A stretch of DNA of 64,000 nt from Allium sativum (taxonomy: Eukaryota > Streptophyta > Magnoliopsida > Asparagales > Amaryllidaceae). Shown piece after piece: positions 10,401 to 21,179 of the stretch (the first letter of the stretch is position 1; each line of letters starts with the position of its first letter). Made by a program: the position numbers and the translations under genes. The stretch covers positions 903,580,177 through 903,644,176 of the forward strand of contig CM060915.1 in NCBI GenBank assembly GCA_030737875.1, in the 5' to 3' direction. The notes below the pieces were generated by a model. It saw only the letters and a program-made list of their open reading frames with translations. It did not search any database and had not been told where the DNA came from.

Positions 10401-12200
10401 AAACTGTTCAGAGTTAGTGAGATTTACTCACATTTGCAGATCATCATTAAAGAACGATAAACTGTTTGTTTGATTTGAATCAAACAATTTACTTCGCCAT
10501 AATTTTATACGAGCCCCAATCCATTTCCAGTCAGTTCCAATTCGTAGCCACCGTCCATACGATCCCAATGCAACTTACAGTTCGTCAATCTGGTATCGTA
10601 TGATCAAGTTATACCATTACGAAGTTTGTACACTATTAAATAATAAAACTTGGATTTTAAATCTTCACATGGGCCCTAACCCTTTTTAAAGCCCTACCCT
10701 CTCACCTTTTAACCCATTCTTCCCCAAATCCTTCAGACATGACCTCCAGTTAACCATACAACCATTTCATCGACCTCCTCCACCCTTTCCTCCGTCCATG
10801 TCTATCCATCTCCAAAACCCCAACCACCATTTAACTGCACTTCAAATTCTCTTTCTACTCACATCATTTTCAGACAACTCGGTGGAGTTTAGTTCGAACT
10901 CCCATCACGCTGAAATCTGAAGCAGCGACCCTCTTGGAAACCGAATCCTCCCAAACTCCCACAAACGAAGCCAAACTCCATCACGAATTCCAAACTGCTA
11001 CCCATTCTTGCTATAAACACTTAAATCGAATAATAATCTCAACCCTAGCTTGACGCAGTAAACAAGCATCGAACCATACTACATCCGAACTCCACGAAAC
11101 ACGTATCAGGTTGAAGAGGACTCCGTCACGAGTGCAGTATATGTGTAAAATGATTTATAGAATTTTACTTCATTTTGTTTTGATTTTTGAATGAATCGAT
11201 TTTCTGTGGAGAAAGAAGAATGCGGCGGAAAACAAATTGCGTTGACCGATGAAATGAAAATTTAGGTTTAGAGGAAGTTAAAGGTATTATATAGTAAATT
11301 TTTATTATTATTATATTGATTATTTTATTAATTTATAAGCAAACGCTATCTGTATTCGTCCTCTAAAATTCCTGTGATCACATACGATACCCAAAAATCA
11401 CGACAACTGGCACGCAACTACAGTTCGACATTACGGTCCCAACGAAACTGGTTTCGTCGAATTTCAACTCCGTTTGCTTACACAGTGTATTTTTAAAGCT
11501 CTGGATGACCCATTTAAATATATATAAATATTTTTAAATATAATTAAATTTAACATTTAATAATAAATATTCTCATATATATTCACAGTGGAATACCATA
11601 CAGCTCTAGAATATTCCTATATGAATTTCTAACTTGATATTTCAAATCTGGGTCAACCCGATATTCGATTTATATTGAAATTCCTTTTTAAAATATAATT
11701 AAATTATAAAGGAATTCCACAACGACTTTTCTAAAATTTGATTTGGACGTGAATCAAAATCTACACGACGAAATCCAGATTTTTCTCTTCCACTAGAAAG
11801 ATATACTACACCAGCTCCACACTTTTCTTGTTTCACAGAAATCCAGCTTAAAATGAATCCTGTACATTCAGTTGAAGTTCAAATCACCAATTTATGAACT
11901 GCAACGCCATTTCAAGCTCGATTTTAGTTATAATAATTATACGTTCAAACTGTCGTTCAAATAATATATTCGTTATTCAAATTCAATTCCAAGATGAACT
12001 AAATATCACAGATGATCCAGTTCACACCATATCGCCATTCCAGCCAATTTTGATTATTTCAGAATTAAATATATTATTTAATTATTATTTTAATTAAATA
12101 TTCCCATCTATTTAATTAAACCACTATTTAATTCATTATATCACTATTTATATAATTAAATAAATTAATTATAATACCTCTGCAAATGTGGGTCATTACA
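7479..12200 (-). repeat. Element A 3' LTR, 4722 bp
   Basis: It starts (minus strand) with TGTAATGACCC at 12200 and ends GGGTCATTACA at 7479, giving 11 bp inverted ends. The sequence is AT-rich and non-coding. It contains a palindromic TTCGAATA array (9370-9900), a (TA)n near 8960-8990, and on the minus strand near 11400-11470 the motif TTCGACGAAACCAGTTTCGT shared with the LTRs of B, C and D. Small ORFs within it (for example 8851-9273 and 11894-12097) show no family and are ignored. Confidence 0.9.
9370..9900. repeat. TTCGAATA/TATTCGAT array in A 3' LTR
   Basis: Irregular short units (TTCGAATAAACTATATTCGAT and CGATTAACTC variants) repeat about 20 times. It corresponds to the array at 600-2180 and to 33600-34110. 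Confidence 0.8.
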
Positions 12201-12215
12201 ATCTTCACCACTTAA
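12201..12215 (-). other. Element A polypurine tract
   Basis: On the minus strand the bases next to the 3' LTR read TTAAGTGGTGAAGAT, preceded by a GGACGAAA motif. It closely matches the tracts of B and D (TTAAGTGGGGGAGAT), with G-to-T changes. It primes plus-strand DNA synthesis. Confidence 0.75.
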
Positions 12216-14931
12216 AATAATTTCGTCCTCGAAATTGCTAAAGCTAGAAGACGAACCTATCTACTGGTTAGAACATATTTGTTCACTTCTTAACTTCAAT
12301 TTCAACTGAACCAATTAAATTTCAATTAAATATTAATTAATTCTTATCAACGAAAAAATCCTGAAAATTTTCTAACTCCTTAACTTTTCGAAAAATTTCG
12401 CCAGCACCTCTTTTGTACTGGTCAATCGGTCAAACTCCAACTCGCCTCTCTGGGCTATCTCCAACCAAAAGAAAATCAAACAGCCAAGCGGCTTGCCAAT
12501 TCGGCTCATAAATCTTATATCCAATTGAAATATAAACTTGTACCTTTTGTCGGCATATCATTTTTTCCTTTCCACCTGTTATCAATTCAGTGGATACCCC
12601 CAATCAAATTCCAATCTGCTTCTATCCACAACACAACCATTCGCTTATATCCGAGCCAAATATCATTTCAACTCGAGTTTCTTCTCGATTCCCAACTCTT
12701 AACTTGATTATCACATAACACTTCAAATTGGAGTCTCACAATCCAATTTGTCTTGATATCATTCCAATTCAATCTCAGTTACCACTTTACTGGCTTTACT
12801 TTAATTCAAATTTTGCTTTCACAAATTTCTGTTAAATTTGTTTTAAATTCAAACAGTCTTTCCCTGGGAGTTTTTAAACAGTTTACTCTTTTCAAAAATC
12901 AAATTTTCCTTTTGAACGTGTCACTGAGCCCTTAATTAATATTCCATTAGTTAAATCACTTCTCTATTTCTTTATCAATATTTGTTAACCAAATATTTTC
13001 AATAACCATATTGGCCTTTTATGTTATTTGGAAAACATTTCCGAATATCGCCTTCCTTTATTTTCTAAACTTTAGAAAATATATGTTATTTATAATTGGA
13101 AAATATTCCAATTACTTATCTCTTTTCCGATCTCGTTTATTTCTATACTTAGGAAATATTCTTTATTATATTTCCGAGCTTACGCTTATTTGGGTTAAAA
13201 CGGATGTTGTGTAAAACATCCTTACGACAACCCAAATACTATATTCAACTAACTCTTATTCAACCTTGGTCTTCGAGCCTGAAATCTTACTATTTATTTG
13301 TTAATAATGAAATCAATCTAGTTAGGGTATAACTACCTCTCAGACCTTGACTGAATAACATTTATAATGTCAAAACAGATATGACTACTTACTCGAATAA
13401 TCAATACCATACAACTACTTATTCACTTTTAAACACGTAAGCGCTTCCTCTTTATATTCTTACTAGATTTTATTCTTAGTCTTCCTTTTTGATTTTACTA
13501 TTCTATTTCTAAGTTCGTTTCCTTATTGACTTCTATATATATATATATATATCGATACGTTGATTTCAAATTATCAAATTATCTTAAAAATATTCTAACT
13601 CCTTAAATTCCCGGAAAAATTCGCCATAACCTCCTTTGTACCAGGAGCATCGGGATATTTCAAATAGCCTCCCATGGCCCTCACCAATCCAAAAGAAAAA
13701 GAAAAAGCCAAGCGGCTAGCCTATACGATGCATAAAATCTCATATATGAATTAAATACATACCTTTCCATCGAGCATTCTATTTATATACCTTCATACCT
13801 TATCCATACCTATCTCATGTATATTTATACCTGCCCAATCTATTTTAACTACACCTGATCGTTTTAACTCAATTCGTTAATTAATTTGTTAATTAACTCT
13901 TTAGTCTATTTCACTTTTATATTTGAACATGACATGTTCAAATATATTTTAACTTGCTTATTAACTGATTTGAATCCAATTTTAAAATTTAAGTTCTATT
14001 TTCAATTTCGAATATCCATTTACAAATCCAATTCACCATTCAAAGTTCAACTTCAAATTCAAAACTCGATTAACTAATTCCTCTTCGACTTAGTTAATTC
14101 TATTCAAATTTTTTATCACTTCTATTATTCAAATCTATATATCAAATTCTATTATTCAAATTCTATATTATAAATCCCATTTTGAAATTCAACACAACTT
14201 GTCTTTCCCAAAACAAATTCAAAACAGTATCTCTGATAGTAATTCATCACTTACAACTCAAAAATGAATACTGATGATGCAGCTGTCATCATCACAATCT
14301 ATTTCCCAGCGATCGAAGTGAGTTCAATACTATAAAACCATTTCTAACATTTCCACTTTGAAATTCATTTCAAAATATAATTCACACTGCTTGTAAAACA
14401 ATTTAAAATCTCCCAAGATTTTAAATTTTCCTTACTTTTAATCCAAATCCATTTACAAACACTTATCCAATTTTCCAGAATTTTATTCAATTTCTGGTTT
14501 AAATTTCAGATTTAACTCATTTGATTTCACGTATTTCACTTATATGAATCTTGATTGGTTATTTACATAACCATTTAATTTATAATCTTACTCGATTATA
14601 ATAACAACCAATATTATAATTTTGATATATATATCTTCTCTATATCAAGATATACCTTGGGTAAACTTATTTTAATTTACCCTCTTTTCAAAACATATCG
14701 TGTCGACCCATCGTATTCGAGTGTTTAGTAACTACTACCGATACGGTGGATCAAACTGATCGACCAGAACCCATAAACAACTCAACCAATAAATCACCAC
14801 AAAATAAAACAATTTTTATATCAATACCAAATACGCTCACTCGTATATATATACTCAACTCAATCTAGGGTATTACTAACCCTAGCTCTACCGAATCACA
14901 CCATAGAGCCAAGGTAATTCACTTAACTTAA

Positions 14932-14943
14932 GCTCCGATACCA
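14932..14943 (-). other. Element A primer binding site
   Basis: Two bases inside the 5' LTR end, the minus strand reads TGGTATCGGAGC, one base off TGGTATCAGAGC, the complement of plant initiator tRNA-Met. This fixes the element's orientation. Confidence 0.88.
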
Positions 14944-15983
14944 ACTGTAATGACCCGAAAATCCGGTCCAATTTGAGCTGACCAAAAACACAAGTCCAAC
15001 CCCAAATTAAACTGAAAATCAGGAAATTAATAGAAAGAAAATAGAGGGTGAGGAAAGATAAGATAGAAACTTAGAATAGAAGAAGAAGAGGAACACAACA
15101 TCAGAGTAACACGAATGTAACGACCCAGAAAATCTGAACCAATTTAAAAAATTTAAATTGGCTAAAATAATGGATTTTAAATATTTAAAATAAATATTTT
15201 AAATAATGGCGATGAAAACTAAGTTTGAATCGACAATTGAAAACGAATATAATTAATTATAATTATAAACAAGGCCTAAAATGGCGTGGCAGTTTCAAAA
15301 TTTGAATTCAAACTTTGTCGGACTGTACCGGGTGCAAAACAATCCGGATTTTAGTGAAACCAAAAACATTAGGATCTAATTGATGATATCTTTCCAACGA
15401 ATCTGACCAATCGAAATTTGATAACGGGAATCAAAAGATATGTCCAGTTGAAAATTCTGAATAGTCGCTATGGAATTCAGGCCCTTAAAAATGGACATTT
15501 TGCATACGACCTCGGATTTCGACGAAACCACTTTTGTTGGGTCCGGGATGAGAAGTTATTGCTAGGTTTAAAATTTCATACTTTTTCGAATCAATATGTG
15601 AGCGTGGCAAAAGAAAACGCGTTTGACCAGTTTCTGTTGAATTTAATCGACTGGAAATTGGCCATTTTTCCAACGGTCTCAGAATTCGACGAAACTAGTT
15701 TTGTTAGGACCGTATCGTCGATACGAAGCTAGAAAATATTTTTCTGGAATTTTTCTAGTTAGTATGTGGCCCCGGTAATTTGAAATGTACGTTTAAAATT
15801 CAACATAGTGATTTAAATGTAAATTCAAAAGGAAACTGATTGTAACGATCAAATCAGCTTGCGATACATATCCCATTGTGTTCGGAATGGGGGTAATACG
15901 CTATACACGACAGTCGGTGGGTCCCATTTCGACTTCGAATAAAAAGTCAACTTTTAAATAGAAATTTAATAATAATAAATATT

Positions 15984-15990
15984 TATATAA
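15984..15990 (+). promoter_or_regulatory. TATA box of B 5' LTR
   Basis: TATATAA lies 868 bp into the LTR and is followed 25-30 bp later by a CT-rich run (CTCTCTCTCTCTCC), a common plant initiation context. It predicts transcription start near 16015-16022, so U3 is about 0.9 kb and R-U5 about 4.8 kb. The same box lies at 22048-22054 in the 3' LTR. Confidence 0.65.
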
Positions 15991-16039
15991 ACTCCTTTTC
16001 TCTCTCTCTCTCTCCTCACATTCATTCTCGTTCAAAAAA

Positions 16040-16300
16040 AAAAAGGGGAAAACCCTAGAACTACCGACGGCGACGCCTTCACCGAACTCCACCGAAGCTC
16101 CGACCTCTCCCCCGTGCCAACCGCTCGACGCTGCCGATCTCGCTCCCCTTCTAGACGGCGACGCCGATTCGCGAGCCCCTCGAAACCATCGCGACGCCGA
16201 ATCGCGAGCCCCCCTTCTTCGAATTCAAACCCCCACCTCCAGCACCTCCTGCCGCCGAACATCTTCCTCAGTCCCCCCTTTTTTCTTCGTAGGAATGTAA
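16040..16300 (+). other. GC-rich leader cassette in B 5' LTR
   Basis: Just downstream of the predicted start come an A-run, a telo-box (AAACCCTAG, 16050-16058) and about 240 bp of GC-rich sequence with many CGACG, GCCG and CTCC runs, ending at GGAATGTAAGTAT, which fits a plant 5' splice donor (GTAAGT near 16297). The composition is unlike the AT-rich surroundings and looks like a plant 5'UTR or first exon. Opposite-strand ORFs (16032-16262 minus, 16114-16401 plus) are low-complexity consequences of it. Confidence 0.55.
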
Positions 16301-17447
16301 GTATTTTATTTTATTTTTATTTTAATTCTGTAATGCTGTTTTTTTTTAAGGTTAATACTGTTTTTTATAAAGGATTTAAAACTGATTTTAAAAGCATTTA
16401 AAAACTGATTTTATTTTAATAAGTAAATTCTGATTTTTTTTTGTAAAAAGAAAAACTGATTTTAAATAGATTTAAAAACTGATTTTAAATAGATTTAAAA
16501 ACTGATTTTAATTATGGTTTAAAAACTGATTTTCAAAAGGATTAAAACTGATTTTTCAAAAGGATTAAAACTGATTAGGAAAAAGATTTAAACTTTAAAT
16601 AGAAAAAGATCAGAACTTTAGAAAAAATAAAGATCATATTTTTTTTTAAATAGAAAAGATCAGATTTTTAGAATGGAAAAGATCATATTTTTAAAATAGA
16701 AAATACGGAATTTTTATTAAGTAAAAGAAGTAAGATATGAAAATTTATATTTTTAAAGCAATAAAAATATAATTTTTACATCATAGAAATATTAAAAATA
16801 TAATCTTTATATATTGAATAGCGAAGTCAAAATTCGATTTTTATTTATTGAATAACATAGTAAAAATTCGATTTTTACATATGTAGAGAATACGGGCAAC
16901 GAAGCGACAAAAAGGCGAGAAAGGCGAAGATTTCTCTAAGGAAGTGTCGTGAAGTTGGATAGCTATTGGTGAGATTTCTGATTTAAAAATATTATATATG
17001 TGTGAAATGAAAGTGAATTGCTATATATAAATATATATCTATATCTATATATATATATATACGCCCCTCGTCCACAAACCATGGACGATATTTATTGGTT
17101 GAAATTGTTGTGAAAATTGATTGATAGCGAATGATTGTTTGGGATTGTTTGTGATTGATATTGATTTGATTGTGGTTGAAAAATACCCGTTTGTGATTGG
17201 AAAATATTTGGTTGAAACCACATAGGATTAGTTTGTGGAAATGAAATAAATATATACATGCTGCCTGCGTGCGAACTAGATGCATGATCCCCATTGTCAA
17301 AAACCGCGAGGTTTTAAGGTAGAGCGAGGAGCCGTACTAGGGACGGTCCCGGTTTTAACTACCCTGCCGTTATGCTGCCGAAATTTTGAATAATATTCGT
17401 GTGTTCGAATTATTTTCATATGCTTAAACTATATTTATTCATTGTAT

Positions 17448-17831
17448 AGAAAACATTCATGTGTTGAATTGATATTCATTCGTTGATTAGAAATTCATGT
17501 GTTGAATGGTATTCATATTTTGAAATAAATTGTTCGATAATAAAAATCACATTTTTATCTATATATAGAAACTATAGAAAACATTCATGTGTTGAATTGA
17601 TATTCATTCGTTGATTAGAAATTCATGTGTTGAATGGTATTCATATTTTGAAATAAATTGTTTGATGATAAAAATCACATTTTTATCTATATATAGAAAC
17701 TATAGAAAACATTCATGTGTTGAATTGATATTCATTCGTTGATTAGAAATTCATGTGTTGAATGGTATTCATATTTTGAAATAAATTGTTAGATGATAAA
17801 AATCCCATTTTTATCACCAACTTGAACTATA
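17448..17831 (+). repeat. 128 bp tandem repeat, three copies (B 5' LTR)
   Basis: Units starting AGAAAACATTCATGTG are found at 17448, 17576 and 17704 and are nearly identical. The same array in the 3' LTR is 23519-23902. The solo LTR C has a related four-copy array with a period of about 116 bp. Confidence 0.9.
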
Positions 17832-18429
17832 TAGAAAAATAGTGTTTTGAAATGAATTGTTTTACAATAAAAATCACATTTTTATTGTATGCATTAATCG
17901 TTGAAATGTGAAGTGTTAAAAATAGCCACTTGTTCAAAATAAACATATATGAGTTGAAATATTCATTAATTAGCTAATGAAATGATTTGCGCCTATTTAT
18001 GTAACATTAGAATGAATGGTGTTTTTAAACCAAATAGAAATCAAATATGAAGTTGAATAGAAAATGATAAATGATAAGAACTGTATATATATGTACATGC
18101 AAATTCATTGAACATGTTTTAGCGAAGGGGCTAGAGAAGAGGAATAAAATTTTGTGCCCGACAAATAGGTACACATTTACTGTTTTGTTTGGGTGATGAT
18201 TTTATGAGCCTGTTGGCTAGCCGCTTAGCTTTTTCTTTTTCTTTTTGAGATTAGAAGGACCGGGAACGCTATTTGCGATTTCCCGATGCTCCCGGTGCAG
18301 GGTAGGTTATGGCGAAATTTTCCAAAATTTTAAGGTGTTAGAAAAATATTTGAAGTGAAAACGATATGGAAATCATTGAATGAACTATATTTATATAAAT
18401 ATATAAATAAAAATAAAATTAAAACGAAA

Positions 18430-18880
18430 CGAAGCCGTGCAGTTCGTATTTTGAAACCGTGATTTCAAACAACTAGTACGGGAAATCCGACCATTGGATT
18501 TTCCCGAAACCTCAACCGTCGGGTTCGCCTTGGAATAATCTTTCCAACGGCACCAACCTTGTAAAAATCCAACGGTTGGATTGTCTGGAATGTTTAATTC
18601 AAATCTGAAGAAAAACAGCGCCAGAAACGATTATATTTATTTATATATATAAATATAATTATATTTAATCGAATAACGACGCTGCAGTTCGTATTTTGAA
18701 ATCGAAAATTCAAACGATTGTACCGGGAGATCCGACCGTCGGATTTTCCCGAAACTAGAACCGTTGGACTCGTTTTGAAAAGACCTTTCTAATGATGTAA
18801 ATTTTGTGAAGATCCAACGGTTAGATTTTCAGATATGTGTAAATCAAATCTGAAGAAAAACAGCGCCACGGCCGCGTTAT
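18430..18880 (+). repeat. Duplicated block of about 235 bp with AACGG and CCGAC palindromes
   Basis: Two diverged copies follow one another. Each has GCAGTTCGTATTTTGAAA, then GATCCGACCGTCGGATTTTC or similar, then an AACGG palindrome, then AATCTGAAGAAAAACAGCGC. The same two-copy block is kept in B's 3' LTR (24500-24950), in C (30365-30810) and in both D LTRs (45490-45940 and 55930-56370, reversed), so it predates these families. Confidence 0.85.
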
Positions 18881-20790
18881 GGCCCGAAGCGTCGTTTTGA
18901 ATATATGGGCTATTTTAAAATAAATAAAAATAGCGATAAATCGTCATAAAATATTATAAACGATATGGAATGGAAATAAACTGAATTTGCTCGATTTATG
19001 TTGTATTTGATGGTCGAATGTGTTTGGTGTGAAAATTACATTAAAAAAAATAATATTGGTGTTGTCGAATAATTTAACCATTGAAATAGATTGATTTGAA
19101 ATTCTAAATATACGTGAATTATTTGAAAAGGCCGAGTTAATTCTCATTTCAAATAATTGACCGACGATTGAAATTTGAAGATGAAGACGACGGTCGAAGA
19201 CCGGAGATCTTCACCTCGTTTGGATGGTAACCGAGGTCCTGATTGGGAGGCATCCCGAAATATGGATAATGAGTGGTGATCGTCCAGACGTACGTGGTGA
19301 TCGAAGGGTTTGCGAGGTATTTAGTGCCTCCGGTTTCGTTCAGACCCAGAACGGACTTGTAAATGGACTGTGTGTCTGACATTGGATTTTATTCTATGTT
19401 GATTGATCTCTGTTAAATATACATCTGTTTGGCGGCGAAGAATTTATTCTTTTGCTTAACGCCCTTCTTTGAGACGCACGAGCTCAGAGGTTGTATATCG
19501 ATGGACATCAGTCGCATGGCATGAATTGCCTGTGTGGCATGCTAAGATGCCGTGATCAGGGCTTCTGTTGAAAAGCAAAGTCTTGTGGTGATGATCAAAG
19601 CACCGCGTGTGTGGCGTAGCTTTGTGTATAGCGTGAATTCGCGAGCCTCACACCCCGGTATGAACCTAAAACGGGAGAAGGACCTCAGGGAGGGCATGCG
19701 TTTCTTTCTAGCTAGGGTGGTGTCAGTGACCTACCAGCCCTGACATTTATATACTTTTCACCTATGTGGTTGTTGCTGTTGCGAGGCGCCTCGGTTTGAT
19801 CGGACGATCCGGGTCCGATGGAGTCATTCGTTGGCTCGTTTACGCCCCAAAGGGCGGGGAAACGTATTGTTCAGGCATTTTAATCCACATCGGTGGACCG
19901 GCCCTGACGATCTAAAGGGTCGATGCGCTCTGACCCTGTGGCTCGGGCTAGAGAGTCACGAAGTCGGTAAGGACTATCTTTTGCCTTGGTTCATGACGGA
20001 AATCCAATTTCCAAATACGTGACGATGCGGTTTCGATTGTATATATATTTGGCGACATAGTGGCATGGGACGCTCATGTCGCCTATGATTTATAGTTATG
20101 ATATGAAATTGTTTTCAAAACATATAAACACTAGTAATAATATCAAATGCCTTTGTTTTATTCGTATCAAGCATATCTTGGCCGTTATAAGGTAAAACTC
20201 TATCCTCCGGTTTGCGTTGCATTGTGTGATGGGAACTGAGTCTTATAACGGCTTCATTTTTATAAAAAGCATAGCGATGTTTAAAAGAAAGATGCGTTTT
20301 AAAGCACTGGCAATCCAATGGAGTAAACCCGTTCCACGAAAGTGGCGTGGTCCTGTGATTAGCCAAATTATATATATGTGTTGGGTGGATTTCTCATACC
20401 AGTCCCATGACTGACTCGTAGTTTGTTTCACTCTCAAACTCGGGTGCCCCTTTTTCCACGGGCAGCCTTGTATTCAGGTTTAGCTGGTTCTTTTTCTGGA
20501 TAGCTGGAGCTGAAGATGGATTCTATCATTTATTCCTTTTTATGCTGTTCAGCTCCTATTGTACATATTTTGTTTATTTCCGCTGTAGACATTTATGTAT
20601 AGCTGAACTGTATTTGTACTAAGTAAGATCCTGTATACTGTGTAACTCTGATGATTATCTTTATCCAGTGTATTCTACTGTTCATTATCTGGTGTATTTA
20701 TTTAATTTTGTTCTGCTATTATCTGTTTCTGTGTTATATTCCTAAGATAACCCTTGTCTCCGTGAAACGGGATTTTGGGTCGTCTCAACG

Positions 20791-20802
20791 TGGTATCAGA
20801 GC
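20791..20802 (+). other. Element B primer binding site
   Basis: TGGTATCAGAGC, a perfect 12-base complement to the 3' end of plant initiator tRNA-Met, begins three bases after the LTR end. Confidence 0.95.
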
Positions 20803-21166
20803 TTTGGTTAAGCTTAGTTCTGGAATATAACATTTGAACGAACTCATCAGAAATGGAACCAGTAGTGTTCTAGGATGGGTAACTCAATACAGATAGGATC
20901 AGTAATATCCTAGTATAAGTAAAGCAGAGTCAGAACAACTCGTTAGAGATGGGGTCAGAAGTGCCCAGAACGAGTCGAGGGTAATATGTTTTTAAATAAC
21001 GTATTTGTGATTATATTTATAGTCTGATTTTAGAAATATAATTTTTGAATATATAAAAGATATATATTTGAAAAGTTAAAAACAATTGGATTTGTTGTTG
21101 TGTTGTGTGATCGTAGATTTATCAAACCACTTTCGACTTTATTCCTTTTCGGGGACGAAAAGTTTT

Positions 21167-21179
21167 AAGTGGGGGAGAT
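21167..21179 (+). other. Element B polypurine tract
   Basis: AAGTGGGGGAGAT lies immediately before the 3' LTR and is preceded by GGGGACGAAAAGTTTT. The whole stretch is identical to that of element D on the minus strand (48305-48335). Confidence 0.93.

Larger units (their letters stand above)
12201..14945 (-). mobile_element. Element A internal region, no coding capacity
   Basis: The 2.7 kb between the LTRs has no ORF above about 70 codons and no retroviral motif. Two diverged copies of one module can be seen at 12365-12510 and 13565-13740. On the minus strand each reads GGCTAGCCGCTTGGC or similar, then CT-rich sequence, then CGCCATAACC reversed. The same module sits in the LTR of B (18215-18345) and in the 3' part of D's interior (48455-48500). 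The stretch 12950-13400 resembles LTR sequence at 9000-9420. The interior is therefore made of LTR-like and 3'-untranslated modules rather than genes. Confidence 0.7.
15116..20787 (+). repeat. Element B 5' LTR, 5672 bp
   Basis: It begins TGTAACGACCC and ends GGGTCGTCTCA, directly before the primer site. In order it contains two copies of a TTCGACGAAAC motif (about 15516 and 15687), a TATA box (15984), a GC-rich leader (16040-16300), A/T-rich ACTGATTTTAAA-type repeats (16330-16600), a 128 bp x3 tandem repeat, a block related to D's internal 3' region (17940-18360), a duplicated block of about 235 bp (18430-18880), and the CG-hairpin block at 17300-17395. ORFs such as 15418-15732 and 19149-19382 are not regarded as genes: they show no family and no coding signature. 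Confidence 0.93.
20788..21179 (+). mobile_element. Element B interior (392 bp)
   Basis: The interior starts with ACG and the primer site. The first 170 bp or so match the start of D's interior (minus strand, 53780-53948) through TTTGGTTAAGCTTAGTTCTG and later blocks. The last 30 bp or so match D's polypurine end. No gag, pol or other ORF remains. The join lies somewhere between about 20960 and 21145. Confidence 0.9.

Noticed and set aside
15418..15732. 104-codon ORF found identically in both LTRs of B (also 21482-21796)
   Set aside because: It lies in U3 upstream of the TATA box. The opposite strand is also open, the identity only reflects LTR duplication, and no family is recognised.
19149..20437. 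Repeated ORFs of 60-100 codons in LTR ends of B, C and D
   Set aside because: They recur because the LTR end is conserved. Frames break between family members, so protein-level selection is not supported.
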